Below are positions 25,564 through 34,487 of a stretch of DNA of 64,000 nucleotides, piece by piece. The notes below the pieces were generated by a model. It worked only from the letters and a program-made list of their open reading frames with translations, was not told where the DNA came from and searched no databases. The translations under genes were made by a program, and so were the position numbers. Source of the DNA: Hymenobacter sp. J193 (GTDB taxonomy: Bacteria > Bacteroidota > Bacteroidia > Cytophagales > Hymenobacteraceae); NCBI RefSeq assembly GCF_024700075.1, contig NZ_JAJONE010000001.1:2818001-2882000 (forward strand). The letters run 5' to 3'. Numbering within the stretch: position 1 is the first letter of the stretch; each line of letters starts with the position of its first letter.

Positions 25564-26138
25564 GTCAGGCTAGAGTAGGCCTGCTTTTCGGCTCCTTCAA
25601 TCCTATACATACCGGCCACCTCATCCTGGCCGAATTTATGGCCACGCATACCGATCTGGATGCCGTATGGCTGGTGGTTTCGCCGCAGAGCCCGTTTAAA
25701 GTAGGAGAGGAGCTGTTGCCTGAAACTGAGCGCTACGCCTTAGTGCAGGCGGCTATTTCGGATAATACCCGGTTGCGGGTGCTGGATATTGAGTTTGGAA
25801 TGCCCAAACCCAATTACACCATTCACACGCTGGATGCCTTGCGGCAGCAATACCCTTTACAAGAATTTGTGCTGCTGATGGGGGGCGACAATCTGCCGGG
25901 TCTGCCCCGCTGGAAAGAAGCCAGCCGGATTATGGCCGAGTATAATATTTACGTGTATCCCCGGCCCGGAACGCCTATAGCCGAAGTGACAGCACAAGTA
26001 CGAATAGTAGAGGCGCCGCTACTGGATATTTCCGCCACCTTTATTCGTGGGTGTGTGCGCGCTGGCCGCTCTATCCGGTATATGGTACCGGCCGCCGTCG
26101 ATGAGCTTATCAAACGCAACAAGTACTGGCAAGCGTAG
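25560..26138 (+). CDS. nadD: Nicotinate-nucleotide adenylyltransferase
   Basis: Joins nicotinate mononucleotide and ATP into deamido-NAD in NAD synthesis. 192 residues. The nucleotidyltransferase signature GSFNPIHTGH is at 11-20, and the second ATP motif ISATFIRGCVRAGRSIRYMVP near the C-terminus. The substrate motif MGGDNLPGLPRWKEASRI is also typical. Starts with GTG coupled to the gmk stop. The long terminator at 26151-26206 ends the operon. Confidence 0.95.
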   Translation: MSQARVGLLFGSFNPIHTGHLILAEFMATHTDLDAVWLVVSPQSPFKVGEELLPETERYALVQAAISDNTRLRVLDIEFGMPKPNYTIHTLDALRQQYPLQEFVLLMGGDNLPGLPRWKEASRIMAEYNIYVYPRPGTPIAEVTAQVRIVEAPLLDISATFIRGCVRAGRSIRYMVPAAVDELIKRNKYWQA

Positions 26139-26150
26139 TGTCTTGCTACA

Positions 26151-26206
26151 GTCCCCATAGAAAAAGCCCCTGCCATTTGCTTGACAGGGGCTTTTTCTAT
26201 GGGGAC
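26151..26206. terminator. Bidirectional terminator with 22-bp perfect stem
   Basis: Bases 26151-26172 and 26185-26206 are perfectly complementary around a 12-base loop. The stem contains the A5 and T5 tracts, so it serves the convergent nadD and frr genes. Confidence 0.92.
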
Positions 26207-26215
26207 TGGCTGACC

Positions 26216-26779
26216 TCAGATGGTCATGATTTCAGCTTCCTTCTTGCTGACGAGGTCATCTATCTTGACGATGTAGCTGTCGGTGGCTTTCTGCACTTTG
26301 GCTTCGGCGTCTTTCACGGCATCTTCCGAAGCGCCTTCTTTCAGCAGCTTGCGTAGGGAGTCGTTCACATCTTTACGGATGCCGCGGATGCGCACTTTGC
26401 CGCTCTCCGATTCAGTTTTCACCTGCTTCACCAGGTCACGGCGACGCTCCTCCGTCATGGGTGGAATATTCAGGCGCACACCTTCCGCGTCCGACTGCGG
26501 GTTGAGGCCCAGGTCGCTGTTCTTGATGGCTTTCACAATTTCGCCTACCATGTTCTTTTCCCAGGGCTTGATGAAGAGCGTGCGGGCATCGGGGGCAGCA
26601 ATGTTGGCTACCTGGCTCACGGGCGTAGGCGTGCCGTAATAATCGACGCGCAGGCCTTCCAGCATGGCTGGCGAGGCTTTGCCGGCGCGGATACGGCTCA
26701 GCTCCGTGCCCGTGTGCTGGAGCGACTTGCTCATTGATTCTTCCGCTTCGTCCAGGTAGAATTTAATTTCTTCGTCCAT
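26216..26779 (-). CDS. frr: Ribosome recycling factor
   Basis: Splits post-termination ribosomes together with EF-G. 187 residues, family-typical. Helical domain I has SRIRAGKASPAMLEGLRVDYYGTPTPVSQVANI, and the C-terminal helix has the conserved RRDLVKQVKTESESGKVRIRGIRKD. ATG at 26777-26779. It follows pyrH on the same strand across a 108-base gap with an unusual pair of competing hairpins. Confidence 0.97.
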   Translation of the reverse strand: MDEEIKFYLDEAEESMSKSLQHTGTELSRIRAGKASPAMLEGLRVDYYGTPTPVSQVANIAAPDARTLFIKPWEKNMVGEIVKAIKNSDLGLNPQSDAEGVRLNIPPMTEERRRDLVKQVKTESESGKVRIRGIRKDVNDSLRKLLKEGASEDAVKDAEAKVQKATDSYIVKIDDLVSKKEAEIMTI

Positions 26780-26787
26780 TGTATGTA

Positions 26788-26878
26788 GGCTGAATGGTTA
26801 AATGGCTGAGTGAGGAAAGTGGTTGAGGTTCTGAGAAAAGTGCTGCACGGCAACCATTTAACCATTCAGCCGTGCAGC
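26788..26878. repeat. Intergenic quasi-palindrome with two mutually exclusive stems (pyrH-frr)
   Basis: An 18-bp perfect inverted repeat (26788-26805 with 26854-26871) encloses a 48-base loop. A second, 10-bp perfect stem (26842-26851 with 26869-26878) shares bases 26869-26871 with the first and interleaves with its right arm, so the two compete. No U tract follows on either strand. It is transcribed in the pyrH-frr message. Confidence 0.7.
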
Positions 26879-26887
26879 GGAAGTATA

Positions 26888-27655
26888 CTATGCCTTGTGA
26901 GCAGCCGGTTGCAGGCCGCTGGGCTCAGGTGCCTGCACCGGGGCGTTGTTTATTTTTACCAGCGTACCTACGGTTTCGCCGGCCAGCAGGCGCTGCAGGT
27001 TCCCGTGCTTGTTCATATCGAACACGATAATGGGCAGATTATTTTCCTTGCACAGCGTGAAGGCCGTCATGTCCATCACGTTCAGGTTTTTGGCCATTAC
27101 CTCATCAAAGGTGATTTCGGGGTACCGCACCGCCGACGGATCCTTCTCGGGGTCCGCCGTATAGATGCCATCCACGCGCGTGCCCTTCAGTACCACATCG
27201 GCCTCAATTTCAATGGCGCGCAACGACGCGGCCGAATCGGTAGTGAAGTAGGGAGAGCCAATACCGGCGCCGAAGATAACCACGCGGCCTTTCTCCAGGT
27301 GCCGCAGGGCGCGCCGCCGGATATACGGCTCGCACACCCGCTGGATCGTCACGCCCGACAGCAGGCGGGTGTTCACGTTCAGCTTCTCAAGGGCGCTTTG
27401 CAGGGCCATAGAGTTGATGACCGTAGCCAGCATCCCCATATAATCACCCTGCACCCGGTCGAGCCCGAAGGCTTCGGCCTGCACGCCCCGGAAGATGTTG
27501 CCCCCGCCGATAACGACGGCCACTTGGGTACCGGTAGCGGCGGCAACCTTGATTTCTTCGGCGTATTGCATCAGGCGCTCAGCATCGATGCCGTATTGCT
27601 GGTTGCCCATCAGGGCCTCACCGCTGAGCTTGAGCAGGATTCGGGTATATTTCAA
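26888..27655 (-). CDS. pyrH: UMP kinase
   Basis: Phosphorylates UMP to UDP (amino-acid-kinase fold, hexameric, GTP-regulated). 255 residues. Motifs: [66 protein letters not shown] and the late [26 protein letters not shown]. It begins with a TTG codon at 27653-27655, because the conserved [14 protein letters not shown] has no upstream ATG. Upstream of frr on the same strand, the usual pyrH-frr pair. Confidence 0.96.
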   Translation of the reverse strand: MKYTRILLKLSGEALMGNQQYGIDAERLMQYAEEIKVAAATGTQVAVVIGGGNIFRGVQAEAFGLDRVQGDYMGMLATVINSMALQSALEKLNVNTRLLSGVTIQRVCEPYIRRRALRHLEKGRVVIFGAGIGSPYFTTDSAASLRAIEIEADVVLKGTRVDGIYTADPEKDPSAVRYPEITFDEVMAKNLNVMDMTAFTLCKENNLPIIVFDMNKHGNLQRLLAGETVGTLVKINNAPVQAPEPSGLQPAAHKA

Positions 27656-27709
27656 AACGGAGAAAATTAGCGTGAGAAAAGAAGCGGAGCCAACCAGCCA
27701 GGGCCGGGT

Positions 27710-28210
27710 TTAGCCGAATTGAATAAGAATCTGCCCTTTGGTGACGTTGTCGCGCATACGCACTTTGACGTCTGAGATAGTGCCGTCGGCCGGGGCTTTC
27801 AGAATGTTTTCCATTTTCATGGCTTCCAGCACCAGCAGCGCGTCACCTTTCTGCACAGTCTGGCCCGGCTCTACCCGAACGTCCACGATGAGGCCCGGCA
27901 TGGGCGCTTTCAACTGGTTTACTTTCTGGGTGGCAGCGGCGCCCAGCCCCATTTTATCCAAGAGCAGATCGAAGCGGTCCTTGCCCGTCAGTTCCATCTG
28001 CTGGCCGTTGATTTTCAGCTGGACCGTTTTGCCGGGGCGGTCTACCTGAACAACCTCGACTGAAAAAGACCGTCCTTCGTGCACCACATGATACCGCTCG
28101 TTGCCCAAGGGCATAATGTCCCAGTTAAAGGGCTGATCTTGAACCGTAATAGAACCGGGGCGAAAATCTACCTCCCAAACCTTGTCGGAACCGGTGGTAA
28201 CTTGGAGCAT
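27710..28210 (-). CDS. Biotin/lipoyl-attachment domain protein (biotin carboxyl carrier-like)
   Basis: A 166-residue protein. The C-terminal half is a biotinyl domain with the acceptor Lys in EAMKMEN, after KAPMPGLIVDVRVEPGQTVQKGDALLVL. The N-terminal half is a beta domain of the type preceding the biotinyl domain in propionyl- or acyl-CoA and oxaloacetate decarboxylase gamma/alpha-like carriers (FDLLLDKMGLGAAA). I start at ATG 28210 (MLQVTTGSDKVWEVD). The matching carboxylase and carboxyltransferase genes are not adjacent, so the partner is unknown. Confidence 0.85.
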   Translation of the reverse strand: MLQVTTGSDKVWEVDFRPGSITVQDQPFNWDIMPLGNERYHVVHEGRSFSVEVVQVDRPGKTVQLKINGQQMELTGKDRFDLLLDKMGLGAAATQKVNQLKAPMPGLIVDVRVEPGQTVQKGDALLVLEAMKMENILKAPADGTISDVKVRMRDNVTKGQILIQFG

Positions 28211-28242
28211 CTGAGCGGGGATAAGGTGGGCGGAAAAGGGCC

Positions 28243-28250
28243 TAAAGATA
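28243..28250 (-). promoter_or_regulatory. Candidate -7 element of the biotinyl carrier gene
   Basis: Minus-strand TATCTTTA differs from TAnnTTTG at the last base only and lies 33 bases before the chosen ATG. It sits in the divergent gap shared with the M1 aminopeptidase gene. Confidence 0.4.
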
Positions 28251-28306
28251 GGCCAAATCTCAAACTTATTTCGGAAATTGAGCCACATTACCCTATTGCC
28301 ACCCGC

Positions 28307-30889
28307 ATGAAATACCCGGTTCTCGGCACCCTTAGTTTAGTACTCGTACTGCATGTGGTAGCACTGGCCCAGAACGTCAGACCAAATCAAGAGACGGTAC
28401 CCAAAGCTAGTACGCGCAAAAAAGCCCAGCCCGCCGAAGCTGTTTCTACCACCGAAACAGCCACGGTCATTATCCCCTCGTGGCTGCCCTCGTCGGGTTC
28501 CACGCAGCCCGCCGCTACAATCCTCAGTGACCTGCAGCATACCGCGCTGGACTTGCGCTTCGACTGGGCCAAGCAGCAGGTTATCGGCTCGGCTACCCTG
28601 ACGGTGCGGCCGCATTTTCATCCGCAGAACCAGCTGGTGCTGGATGCAAAAGGGTTTGATATCCGGAATATCCGGCTGCTGACGGGCAACGGCAAGGAAA
28701 AGGCCCTGACTTACGGCTACGACAGGCGGCAACTCACCGTCAACCTCGACCGCACGTATGCCCGCACCGAAACCTACCAGGTACGCATTGCCTACATAGC
28801 CAAGCCCAACGAGCTGCCCGCCAGCGGCTCCGATGCCATTACTAGCAATAAAGGATTGTTCTTCATCAACCCCCTGGGTACGGAGAAGGGCAAGCCCCGC
28901 CAGATCTGGACGCAGGGCGAGATGGAAAACAACTCCAACTGGTTTCCGACCATCGACAAGCCCAACCAGCGGATGACGCAGGAAATCACCCTGACGGTGG
29001 ATGGGCAGTACAAAACTCTGTCGAACGGTTTGCTGGTAACCTCCAAAAAGAATGCCGACGGCACCCGCACGGATACTTGGAAGCAGGTGCAGCCCGCCGC
29101 GCCCTACCTGGCCATGATTGCGGTGGGCGACTTTGCCGTGGTGAATGACACCTGGCGCGGCAAAGCCGTCGACTATTACGTAGAGCCAAAGTTTGCCGGC
29201 ACCGCCAAAGCAGTTTTCGGGAACACGCCCCAGATGCTGGACTTTTTCTCGAAGAAATTCGGGGTAGAGTTTCCTTGGGAAAAATACGCCCAGATTGCCG
29301 TGCGCGACTACGTTTCGGGTGCCATGGAAAATACCACGGCCGTGGTGCATGGGGAAGGCATTCAGGCCACCCGCCGGGAACTGCTGGATCAGAACTTCGA
29401 CTGGGTAATTGCGCACGAGCTGGTACACCACTGGTTTGGCAACTACGTCACCTGCGAGTCTTGGGCTAACCTGCCGCTCAACGAGTCCTTCGCGGACTAC
29501 GGCGAGTTACTCTGGACGGAGTACAAGTACGGCGCCGATGCGGCCTCAATGGTGCAGGCAACGGCCCTGAACCACTATCTGCAGGAAGCCGAAGACAAGC
29601 GCGTGCCGCTTATCCGGTATCAGTACCGGGAAAAGGAAGACATGTTTGATCGGCACTCCTACCAGAAAGGCGGCCGCGTACTGCACATGCTGCGTAAGCA
29701 CGTGGGGGATGAGGCCTTCTTCTTGGCGCTCAATCAGTATCTCACCCGCTACAAGTTCTCGGCAGTAGAAATAGATGAGCTACGGATGACCTTTGAGGAA
29801 GTGACCGGCGAAGATCTGCACTGGTTTTTCGACCAGTGGTTTTTGCAGCGTGGCCACCCCGAGCTACGCATCACTCATAGCTACACCAACGGACAGGTAA
29901 GTCTGCGCGTGCAGCAAACCCAGGATTCCACGTTCACGCCTATCTATCGTCTGCCCGTTACGGTAGCCATTTGGGGAAACAATAATCAGTCGGCCACGCA
30001 CCGTATTACCGTTACCAAAGCCGATCAGACCTTCCTGCTGCCTTCGTCGCAGCGCCCCAGTCTGGTAAAGTTTGATGATGAGTCCCAGTTGCTGGCGAAA
30101 ATAGAGGAGGAGCTTTCCCAGGATGAGTTGGTATACCTGCTTCAGCACGCCCGCAACTATCAGCAAAAGCAACAGGCCATTGAAGGGCTGCGCCCTAAAG
30201 TAGCAGACCTTGCTGTTTCGGCTACCTTGCGAAACGCTCTTAATGATAAATTCTGGGGTGTGCGCGTGGCCGCCGCTGAAGCGCTGCGGCGCTACAAAGG
30301 CCCCGAAGGCGGCGCAGTACGGAAAGAGCTGCAGCGCGTAGCTACCACCGATACCCGGAGCGACGTACGAGCCGCCGCCATTACTACGCTGAACTCCTTC
30401 AGCAACGAAGACTTTGGCCAGGTCTACGACACGGCGCTGAACGACAGCTCGTATACAGTGGTAAGTGCGGCGCTGGCTGCTCTTACCCGTAATCCTACCG
30501 TAGCATCGCAGCCGAAAATTGCCACTCTGCAGGAAACCCCCAGCAGCCGGGTAATTACCGCTTTGGGCGGCTATTACGCACTAAATGGGCATTTAGACCA
30601 ATACGAATGGTTTTTGCGCCACCTGGAAACACTCCAGGATGCCGATTTATATACCTTCCTGCCCAACTTCGGGCAGTTCATGCAGCGTATGCCGCCGATC
30701 GAGCGGGAAAAAGGCATCAAACGGCTGGAGGTACTAGCCCGCAACAACCCTTCCTATCTGGTACGGCTAGGCGCCTACAAAGGGTTGAGTGCTGTAGCCG
30801 AACGCAGCCAGGAGTTAAAAACGATACTCCAGGATATCCGTGCCAAGGAAAAGGATGAAGGGCTGAAAGGGATGTATAATCTGCTGTAA
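28307..30889 (+). CDS. Secreted M1-family zinc aminopeptidase with C-terminal HEAT-like repeats
   Basis: An 860-residue exported protein with signal peptide MKYPVLGTLSLVLVLHVVALAQ. The N-terminal beta domain is followed by the exopeptidase motif GAMEN (338-342) and the zinc site H370-E371-L-V-H374, with the third ligand E393 in NESFADYGE. The Tyr in RHSYQKGGRVLHML supports transition-state binding. The C-terminus (about 650-860) carries HEAT-like helical repeats (KFWGVRVAAAEALRRYKG, TRSDVRAAAITTLNSF). It removes N-terminal amino acids from peptides in the periplasm or outside. ATG 28307 is used because it begins the signal peptide; the longer frame to 28079 overlaps the divergent gene. Confidence 0.93.
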   Translation: MKYPVLGTLSLVLVLHVVALAQNVRPNQETVPKASTRKKAQPAEAVSTTETATVIIPSWLPSSGSTQPAATILSDLQHTALDLRFDWAKQQVIGSATLTVRPHFHPQNQLVLDAKGFDIRNIRLLTGNGKEKALTYGYDRRQLTVNLDRTYARTETYQVRIAYIAKPNELPASGSDAITSNKGLFFINPLGTEKGKPRQIWTQGEMENNSNWFPTIDKPNQRMTQEITLTVDGQYKTLSNGLLVTSKKNADGTRTDTWKQVQPAAPYLAMIAVGDFAVVNDTWRGKAVDYYVEPKFAGTAKAVFGNTPQMLDFFSKKFGVEFPWEKYAQIAVRDYVSGAMENTTAVVHGEGIQATRRELLDQNFDWVIAHELVHHWFGNYVTCESWANLPLNESFADYGELLWTEYKYGADAASMVQATALNHYLQEAEDKRVPLIRYQYREKEDMFDRHSYQKGGRVLHMLRKHVGDEAFFLALNQYLTRYKFSAVEIDELRMTFEEVTGEDLHWFFDQWFLQRGHPELRITHSYTNGQVSLRVQQTQDSTFTPIYRLPVTVAIWGNNNQSATHRITVTKADQTFLLPSSQRPSLVKFDDESQLLAKIEEELSQDELVYLLQHARNYQQKQQAIEGLRPKVADLAVSATLRNALNDKFWGVRVAAAEALRRYKGPEGGAVRKELQRVATTDTRSDVRAAAITTLNSFSNEDFGQVYDTALNDSSYTVVSAALAALTRNPTVASQPKIATLQETPSSRVITALGGYYALNGHLDQYEWFLRHLETLQDADLYTFLPNFGQFMQRMPPIEREKGIKRLEVLARNNPSYLVRLGAYKGLSAVAERSQELKTILQDIRAKEKDEGLKGMYNLL

Positions 30890-31008
30890 CTGATTTGCGA
30901 GGAATAATTCTGCCTGAAAACCGGGCCAGTAAGCTGCTGAAGTAGAATCGGATATCCAAGCATGAGGCTAAACCGATGAAAAAATATTGCAGTAATTAAG
31001 CTCAATAG

Positions 31009-31039
31009 CTTGACTTGCGTCTGAAAGCGGCTAATTTTG
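31009..31039 (+). promoter_or_regulatory. Promoter of the tRNA-Tyr-tuf operon
   Basis: TAATTTTG at 31032-31039 matches TAnnTTTG, and CTTG at 31009-31012 lies 19 bases upstream as a -33 element. The first tRNA begins 83 bases downstream. The 232-base gap from 30890 to 31121 holds nothing else recognisable. Confidence 0.7.
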
Positions 31040-31121
31040 CAACTCCTTTAGCAATCGGCCTTCTACCGAGGGCGGTTTAAGAGGAGCAAGTTCAGTGCAA
31101 ACGGTGCTGATAAAACTAACT

Positions 31122-31201
31122 GGGGGTATCGCATAGCGGCAATTGCGGGTGACTGTAACTCACCTCCTTCGGGTTCATAGGTTCGAGTCCTGTTACCCCC
31201 A
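31122..31201 (+). tRNA. tRNA-Tyr (GTA)
   Basis: Acceptor stem GGGGGTA pairs with TACCCCC. The anticodon arm is GGTGA-CTGTAAC-TCACC with anticodon GTA. A long variable arm (type II tRNA) precedes the T arm (GGTTCGAGTCC). First gene of the Tyr-Gly-Thr-tuf cluster. Confidence 0.95.
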
Positions 31202-31215
31202 CAGTTCAGTAAGTA

Positions 31216-31254
31216 GTGAAATGGTGAGTTGTTGAGTTGAGCTCACCATTTCAC
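31216..31254. repeat. Intergenic inverted repeat between tRNA-Tyr and tRNA-Gly
   Basis: GTGAAATGGTGAG (31216-31228) and CTCACCATTTCAC (31242-31254) are perfect complements around a 13-base loop. The word CTCACCATT recurs just after (31258-31265). No T run follows, so it is unlikely to terminate; it may be a processing site. Confidence 0.65.
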
Positions 31255-31266
31255 CGCTCACCATTC

Positions 31267-31339
31267 GCGGGAGTAGCTCAGTTGGTAGAGCGGCAGCCTT
31301 CCAAGCTGCAGGTCGCGGGTTCGAACCTCGTCTCCCGCT
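31267..31339 (+). tRNA. tRNA-Gly (TCC)
   Basis: A 73-base cloverleaf: acceptor GCGGGAG/CTCCCGC, D arm GTAGCTCAGTTGGTAGAGC, anticodon loop CTTCCAA (TCC), T arm GGGTTCGAACC. The mature CCA end is not encoded. Confidence 0.97.
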
Positions 31340-31393
31340 CTCTTAATAGTCAGCAGCCATTGGCTAGCTAGCTATTACCTCAAAGAAGAATAA

Positions 31394-31465
<72 letters not shown>

Positions 31466-31632
31466 CACAATTACGGTTGTCAACGGAGCAGCGCGACTGC
31501 CCCGTTCGGAGCTGTCAGCTAAGTAAAGCGACGTGCAGTTGTTGCCACTCAGTGGAGCTGCGTTTCGCTTTCTTGCGGTATAGTCAAGTCGCGTTTTCTC
31601 TTCTTTCTAAAATTCCTCTTAATCTCTTTACA

Positions 31633-32820
31633 ATGGCCAAAGAAAATTTTGATCGTTCCAAGCCGCACGTGAACATCGGTACGATCGGGCACGTCGACCA
31701 CGGCAAAACCACCCTGACTGCTGCTATCACCACGGTACTGGCGAACAAAGGTTTGGCTGCGAAGCGTGACTTCTCGTCTATCGACAACGCTCCGGAAGAA
31801 AAAGAGCGTGGTATCACCATCAACACCGCGCACGTAGAGTACTCGACCGTAAACCGTCACTATGCTCACGTTGACTGCCCTGGTCACGCTGACTATGTGA
31901 AGAACATGGTAACGGGTGCTGCCCAAATGGACGGTGCTATCCTCGTGGTAGCTGCTACCGACGGCCCGATGCCCCAGACGCGTGAGCACATCCTGCTCGC
32001 TCGCCAGGTAGGTGTTCCTCAGCTGGTGGTGTTCATGAACAAAGTAGACATGGTAGATGACCCCGAGCTCCTCGAGCTGGTGGAAATGGAAATCCGTGAG
32101 CTGCTGTCGTTCTACGACTTCGACGGTGACAACATCCCCGTAATCCAAGGTTCGGCTCTGGGTGGCCTGAACGGCGACGCCAACTGGGTTCCCAAGATCG
32201 AGGAGCTGATGGACGCTGTTGACAGCTACATTCCGATTCCTGCCCGTCTGACTGACCTGCCCTTCCTGATGCCCGTAGAGGACGTATTCTCTATCACGGG
32301 TCGTGGTACGGTAGCAACTGGTCGTATCGAGCGTGGTATCATCAACTCGGGTGAGCAGGTTGACATCCTCGGCATGGGTGCTGAAGGTCTGAAGTCGACC
32401 GTTACTGGTGTTGAGATGTTCCGCAAGATCCTCGACCGTGGCGAAGCTGGCGACAACGTAGGTCTGCTGCTCCGTGGCATTGAAAAAGAAGCCATCCGTC
32501 GCGGTATGGTTATCTGCAAGCCCGGCTCGGTAACGCCTCACAAAAAGTTCAAGGCTGAGGTGTACGTACTGTCGAAAGAAGAAGGTGGCCGTCACACGCC
32601 GTTCTTCAACAACTACCGTCCCCAGTTCTACCTGCGCACCACCGACGTAACGGGTATCATCACCCTGCCCGAAGGTGTTGAAATGGTAATGCCTGGCGAC
32701 AACATCACCATCACGGTGGAGCTGATCAACAAAGTAGCTATGGAAAAGGGCCTGCGTTTCGCTATCCGCGAAGGTGGTCGTACCGTAGGTGCTGGTCAGG
32801 TTACCGAAATCCTCGACTAG
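31633..32820 (+). CDS. tuf: Elongation factor Tu
   Basis: GTPase that delivers aminoacyl-tRNA to the ribosome. 395 residues. G1 is GHVDHGKT (19-26), G3 DCPGHAD, and G4 NKVD in [14 protein letters not shown] 31633 ([25 protein letters not shown]) is used; the longer frame to 31408 runs back through tRNA-Thr. Codon use is the strongly biased, highly expressed type. Classical position between tRNA-Thr and tRNA-Trp. Confidence 0.98.
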   Translation: MAKENFDRSKPHVNIGTIGHVDHGKTTLTAAITTVLANKGLAAKRDFSSIDNAPEEKERGITINTAHVEYSTVNRHYAHVDCPGHADYVKNMVTGAAQMDGAILVVAATDGPMPQTREHILLARQVGVPQLVVFMNKVDMVDDPELLELVEMEIRELLSFYDFDGDNIPVIQGSALGGLNGDANWVPKIEELMDAVDSYIPIPARLTDLPFLMPVEDVFSITGRGTVATGRIERGIINSGEQVDILGMGAEGLKSTVTGVEMFRKILDRGEAGDNVGLLLRGIEKEAIRRGMVICKPGSVTPHKKFKAEVYVLSKEEGGRHTPFFNNYRPQFYLRTTDVTGIITLPEGVEMVMPGDNITITVELINKVAMEKGLRFAIREGGRTVGAGQVTEILD

Positions 32821-32937
32821 TTTCCACTAGATCAATGCAATCCGCCCTCGATTTTTTCGGGGGCGGATTTGTTTTGTCCAAGCAGTTCAGTACATTTGCA
32901 GTCCCAATCCGGCCCCAGGCTGTTTTGAGACGCATCC

Positions 32938-33011
32938 ACGGGCGTAGTTCAAGGGTAGAATAGAGGTCTCCAAAACCTTTGATGGGAGTTCGAATCTCTC
33001 CGCCCGTGCCA
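32938..33011 (+). tRNA. tRNA-Trp (CCA)
   Basis: Acceptor ACGGGCG pairs with CGCCCGT. The anticodon arm is GAGGT-CTCCAAA-ACCTT (anticodon CCA), with T arm GGGAGTTCGAATCTC. The discriminator G is followed by an encoded CCA (33009-33011), unlike the three tRNAs upstream. Sits between tuf and secE. Confidence 0.96.
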
Positions 33012-33058
33012 TTACAGCTGCTCCGGCAGCAGGTACCACCAGCCAAATCGGCGACACC

Positions 33059-33253
33059 ATGAGCAAGCTGACCAACTATTTCCGCGAAACGACCGAGGAG
33101 ATGCGCTACAAAGTAACGTGGCCATCCTTTGAAGAGCTACAGAAGAGCGCTGGCTTGGTGCTTATTGGCTCGCTCGTGTTTGCGATTATCGTTGGCGTGA
33201 TGGACTTGGTTTTCAAAACGGGGCTGGAAGCGTTCTACAACTCCTTCCGCTAA
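33059..33253 (+). CDS. secE: Preprotein translocase subunit SecE
   Basis: A 64-residue single-span inner-membrane protein. The amphipathic N-terminal helix (LTNYFRETTEEMRYKVTWPSFEELQKS) is followed by one transmembrane segment (LVLIGSLVFAIIVGVMDLVF). This is the short form found outside enterobacteria. It clamps SecY in the translocon. Immediately precedes nusG, the universal order. Confidence 0.96.
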   Translation: MSKLTNYFRETTEEMRYKVTWPSFEELQKSAGLVLIGSLVFAIIVGVMDLVFKTGLEAFYNSFR

Positions 33254-33266
33254 GCGTTACTGACTA

Positions 33267-33833
33267 ATGGGAGAGTTGAAATGGTACGTTGTCCGTTCGG
33301 TCAGCGGGCAGGAGAAAAAGGCTAAGACCTACCTCGAAACCGAGATAGGGCGTCACGGCCTTTCTGACTTAGTGCCGCAGGTGCTGATTCCGGTAGAGAA
33401 GGTATTCGAGATGCGTAACGGCAAGAAGCGCGTGCGTGAGCGGAACCTGTATCCCGGCTACATCATCATCCACGCCGACCTGACCCACGGCGAAGTTGAC
33501 CACATCATCACCAGCACTCCGGGCGTTATCGGCTTTCTGAGTGATAAGGAAGGCAAAGCAGCCAATCAGAATACCAAGCCGGTTCCGCTGCACATTTCGG
33601 AAGTAAACCGCATTCTCGGGATTGTGGACGAAGCCGAAGAACAGACGGCCACGCTGGAGACGCCTTTCGTTGCTGGTGAGTTGGTGAAGATTGTAGATGG
33701 TGGTTTCGCCGGTATGTCGGGCACTGTTTCGGAGGTTTTCGAAGAGCGCAAGAAATTGAACGTCATTGTCAAAATTTTTGGGCGTAGCACTCCTATGGAG
33801 CTCAGCTACACCCAGGTCGAGAAAGAGTCATAA
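33267..33833 (+). CDS. nusG: Transcription termination/antitermination factor NusG
   Basis: A 188-residue NusG. The N-terminal NGN domain is LKWYVVRSVSGQEKKAKTYLE...PVEKVFEMRNGKKRVRERNLYPGYIIIH, and the C-terminal KOW domain is AGELVKIVDGGFAGMSGTVSEVFEERKKLNVIVKIFGRSTPMEL. Binds RNA polymerase, couples transcription to translation and partners Rho. Lies between secE and the rplKAJL-rpoBC genes. Confidence 0.97.
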   Translation: MGELKWYVVRSVSGQEKKAKTYLETEIGRHGLSDLVPQVLIPVEKVFEMRNGKKRVRERNLYPGYIIIHADLTHGEVDHIITSTPGVIGFLSDKEGKAANQNTKPVPLHISEVNRILGIVDEAEEQTATLETPFVAGELVKIVDGGFAGMSGTVSEVFEERKKLNVIVKIFGRSTPMELSYTQVEKES

Positions 33834-33849
33834 CAGAGCTTAGATCAGG

Positions 33850-33893
33850 AGAGCTTAGAACTTAGCCGCCAACGCATCTAAGTTCTAAGCTCT
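33850..33893. repeat. Intergenic quasi-palindrome between nusG and rplK
   Basis: A 16-bp perfect inverted repeat (33850-33865 with 33878-33893) around a 12-base loop. The arms are made of variants of one word, AGAGCTTAGA, which also occurs at 33836-33845, and TCTAAGTTCTCT occurs again at 33898-33909. No T run follows. It lies in the 191-base leader of rplK, where L1 or other autogenous control sites might also be; no consensus was recognised. Confidence 0.65.
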
Positions 33894-34024
33894 GATTTCT
33901 AAGTTCTCTTTCAATATCGTCGCAGGCCATTCGCTCCGGGCCGGCGGTGCTTCCACCAGGAGCAAATACATTCATCTGAGGAGGATGCGAGTTACGTCGT
34001 GTCGTCCGCAGCCTTTCAATCCAA

Positions 34025-34467
34025 ATGGCCAAGGAAATTAGAGGTTATCTGAAGCTTCAGATAAAGGGAGGCGCCGCGAACCCCGCGCCGCCGGTTGGAC
34101 CTGCACTTGGTAGCAAAGGCCTTAACATCATGGAGTTCTGCAAGCAGTTTAACGCGCGCACCCAGGATAAGGCCGGCCAAGTTTGTCCTGTTCTCATCAC
34201 CATGTACACCGACAAGTCGTTCGACTTCGTGGTGAAGACCCCCCAGCACCGGTAATGCTGAAGGAAGCCGCTAAAATTCAGAGCGGTTCCAAAGAGCCTA
34301 ACCGGAACAAGGTAGGGTCGGTAACGTGGGACCAGATCCGCACTATTGCCGAAGTGAAAATGCCTGATTTGAACGCGTTCAAAATCGAATCGGCCATGAA
34401 GCTGGTAGCTGGTACGGCCCGCAGCATGGGTATCACCATCAAGGGAGATTCTCCTTTCGCTGAATAA
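34025..34467 (+). CDS. rplK: 50S ribosomal protein L11, frameshifted in this sequence
   Basis: Part of the GTPase-associated centre. The N-terminal domain ([44 protein letters not shown]...) reads to VVKTP at about residue 72. The frame is then lost at the C6 run at 34239-34244 and stops at 34255, while the C-terminal domain ([27 protein letters not shown]...[18 protein letters not shown]) continues in another frame to 34467. One more C would give the universal TPPAPVML and a normal ~147-residue protein. Loss of L11 is unlikely to be tolerated well, so a single-base deletion error is the likely cause. Followed by rplA with a 20-base gap. Confidence 0.93.
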
Positions 34468-34487
34468 TCTTAACGGAGAAGAATCAG

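Noticed and set aside
33834..34024. L1/L11-type autogenous operator before rplK
   Set aside because: The only clear structure is the iterated-word palindrome; no L1-binding consensus could be recognised by eye.
34025..34467. Programmed frameshift in rplK or rplN
   Set aside because: No slip-site geometry or stimulatory structure seen, and no such mechanism is known for these genes; a missing homopolymer base explains both.
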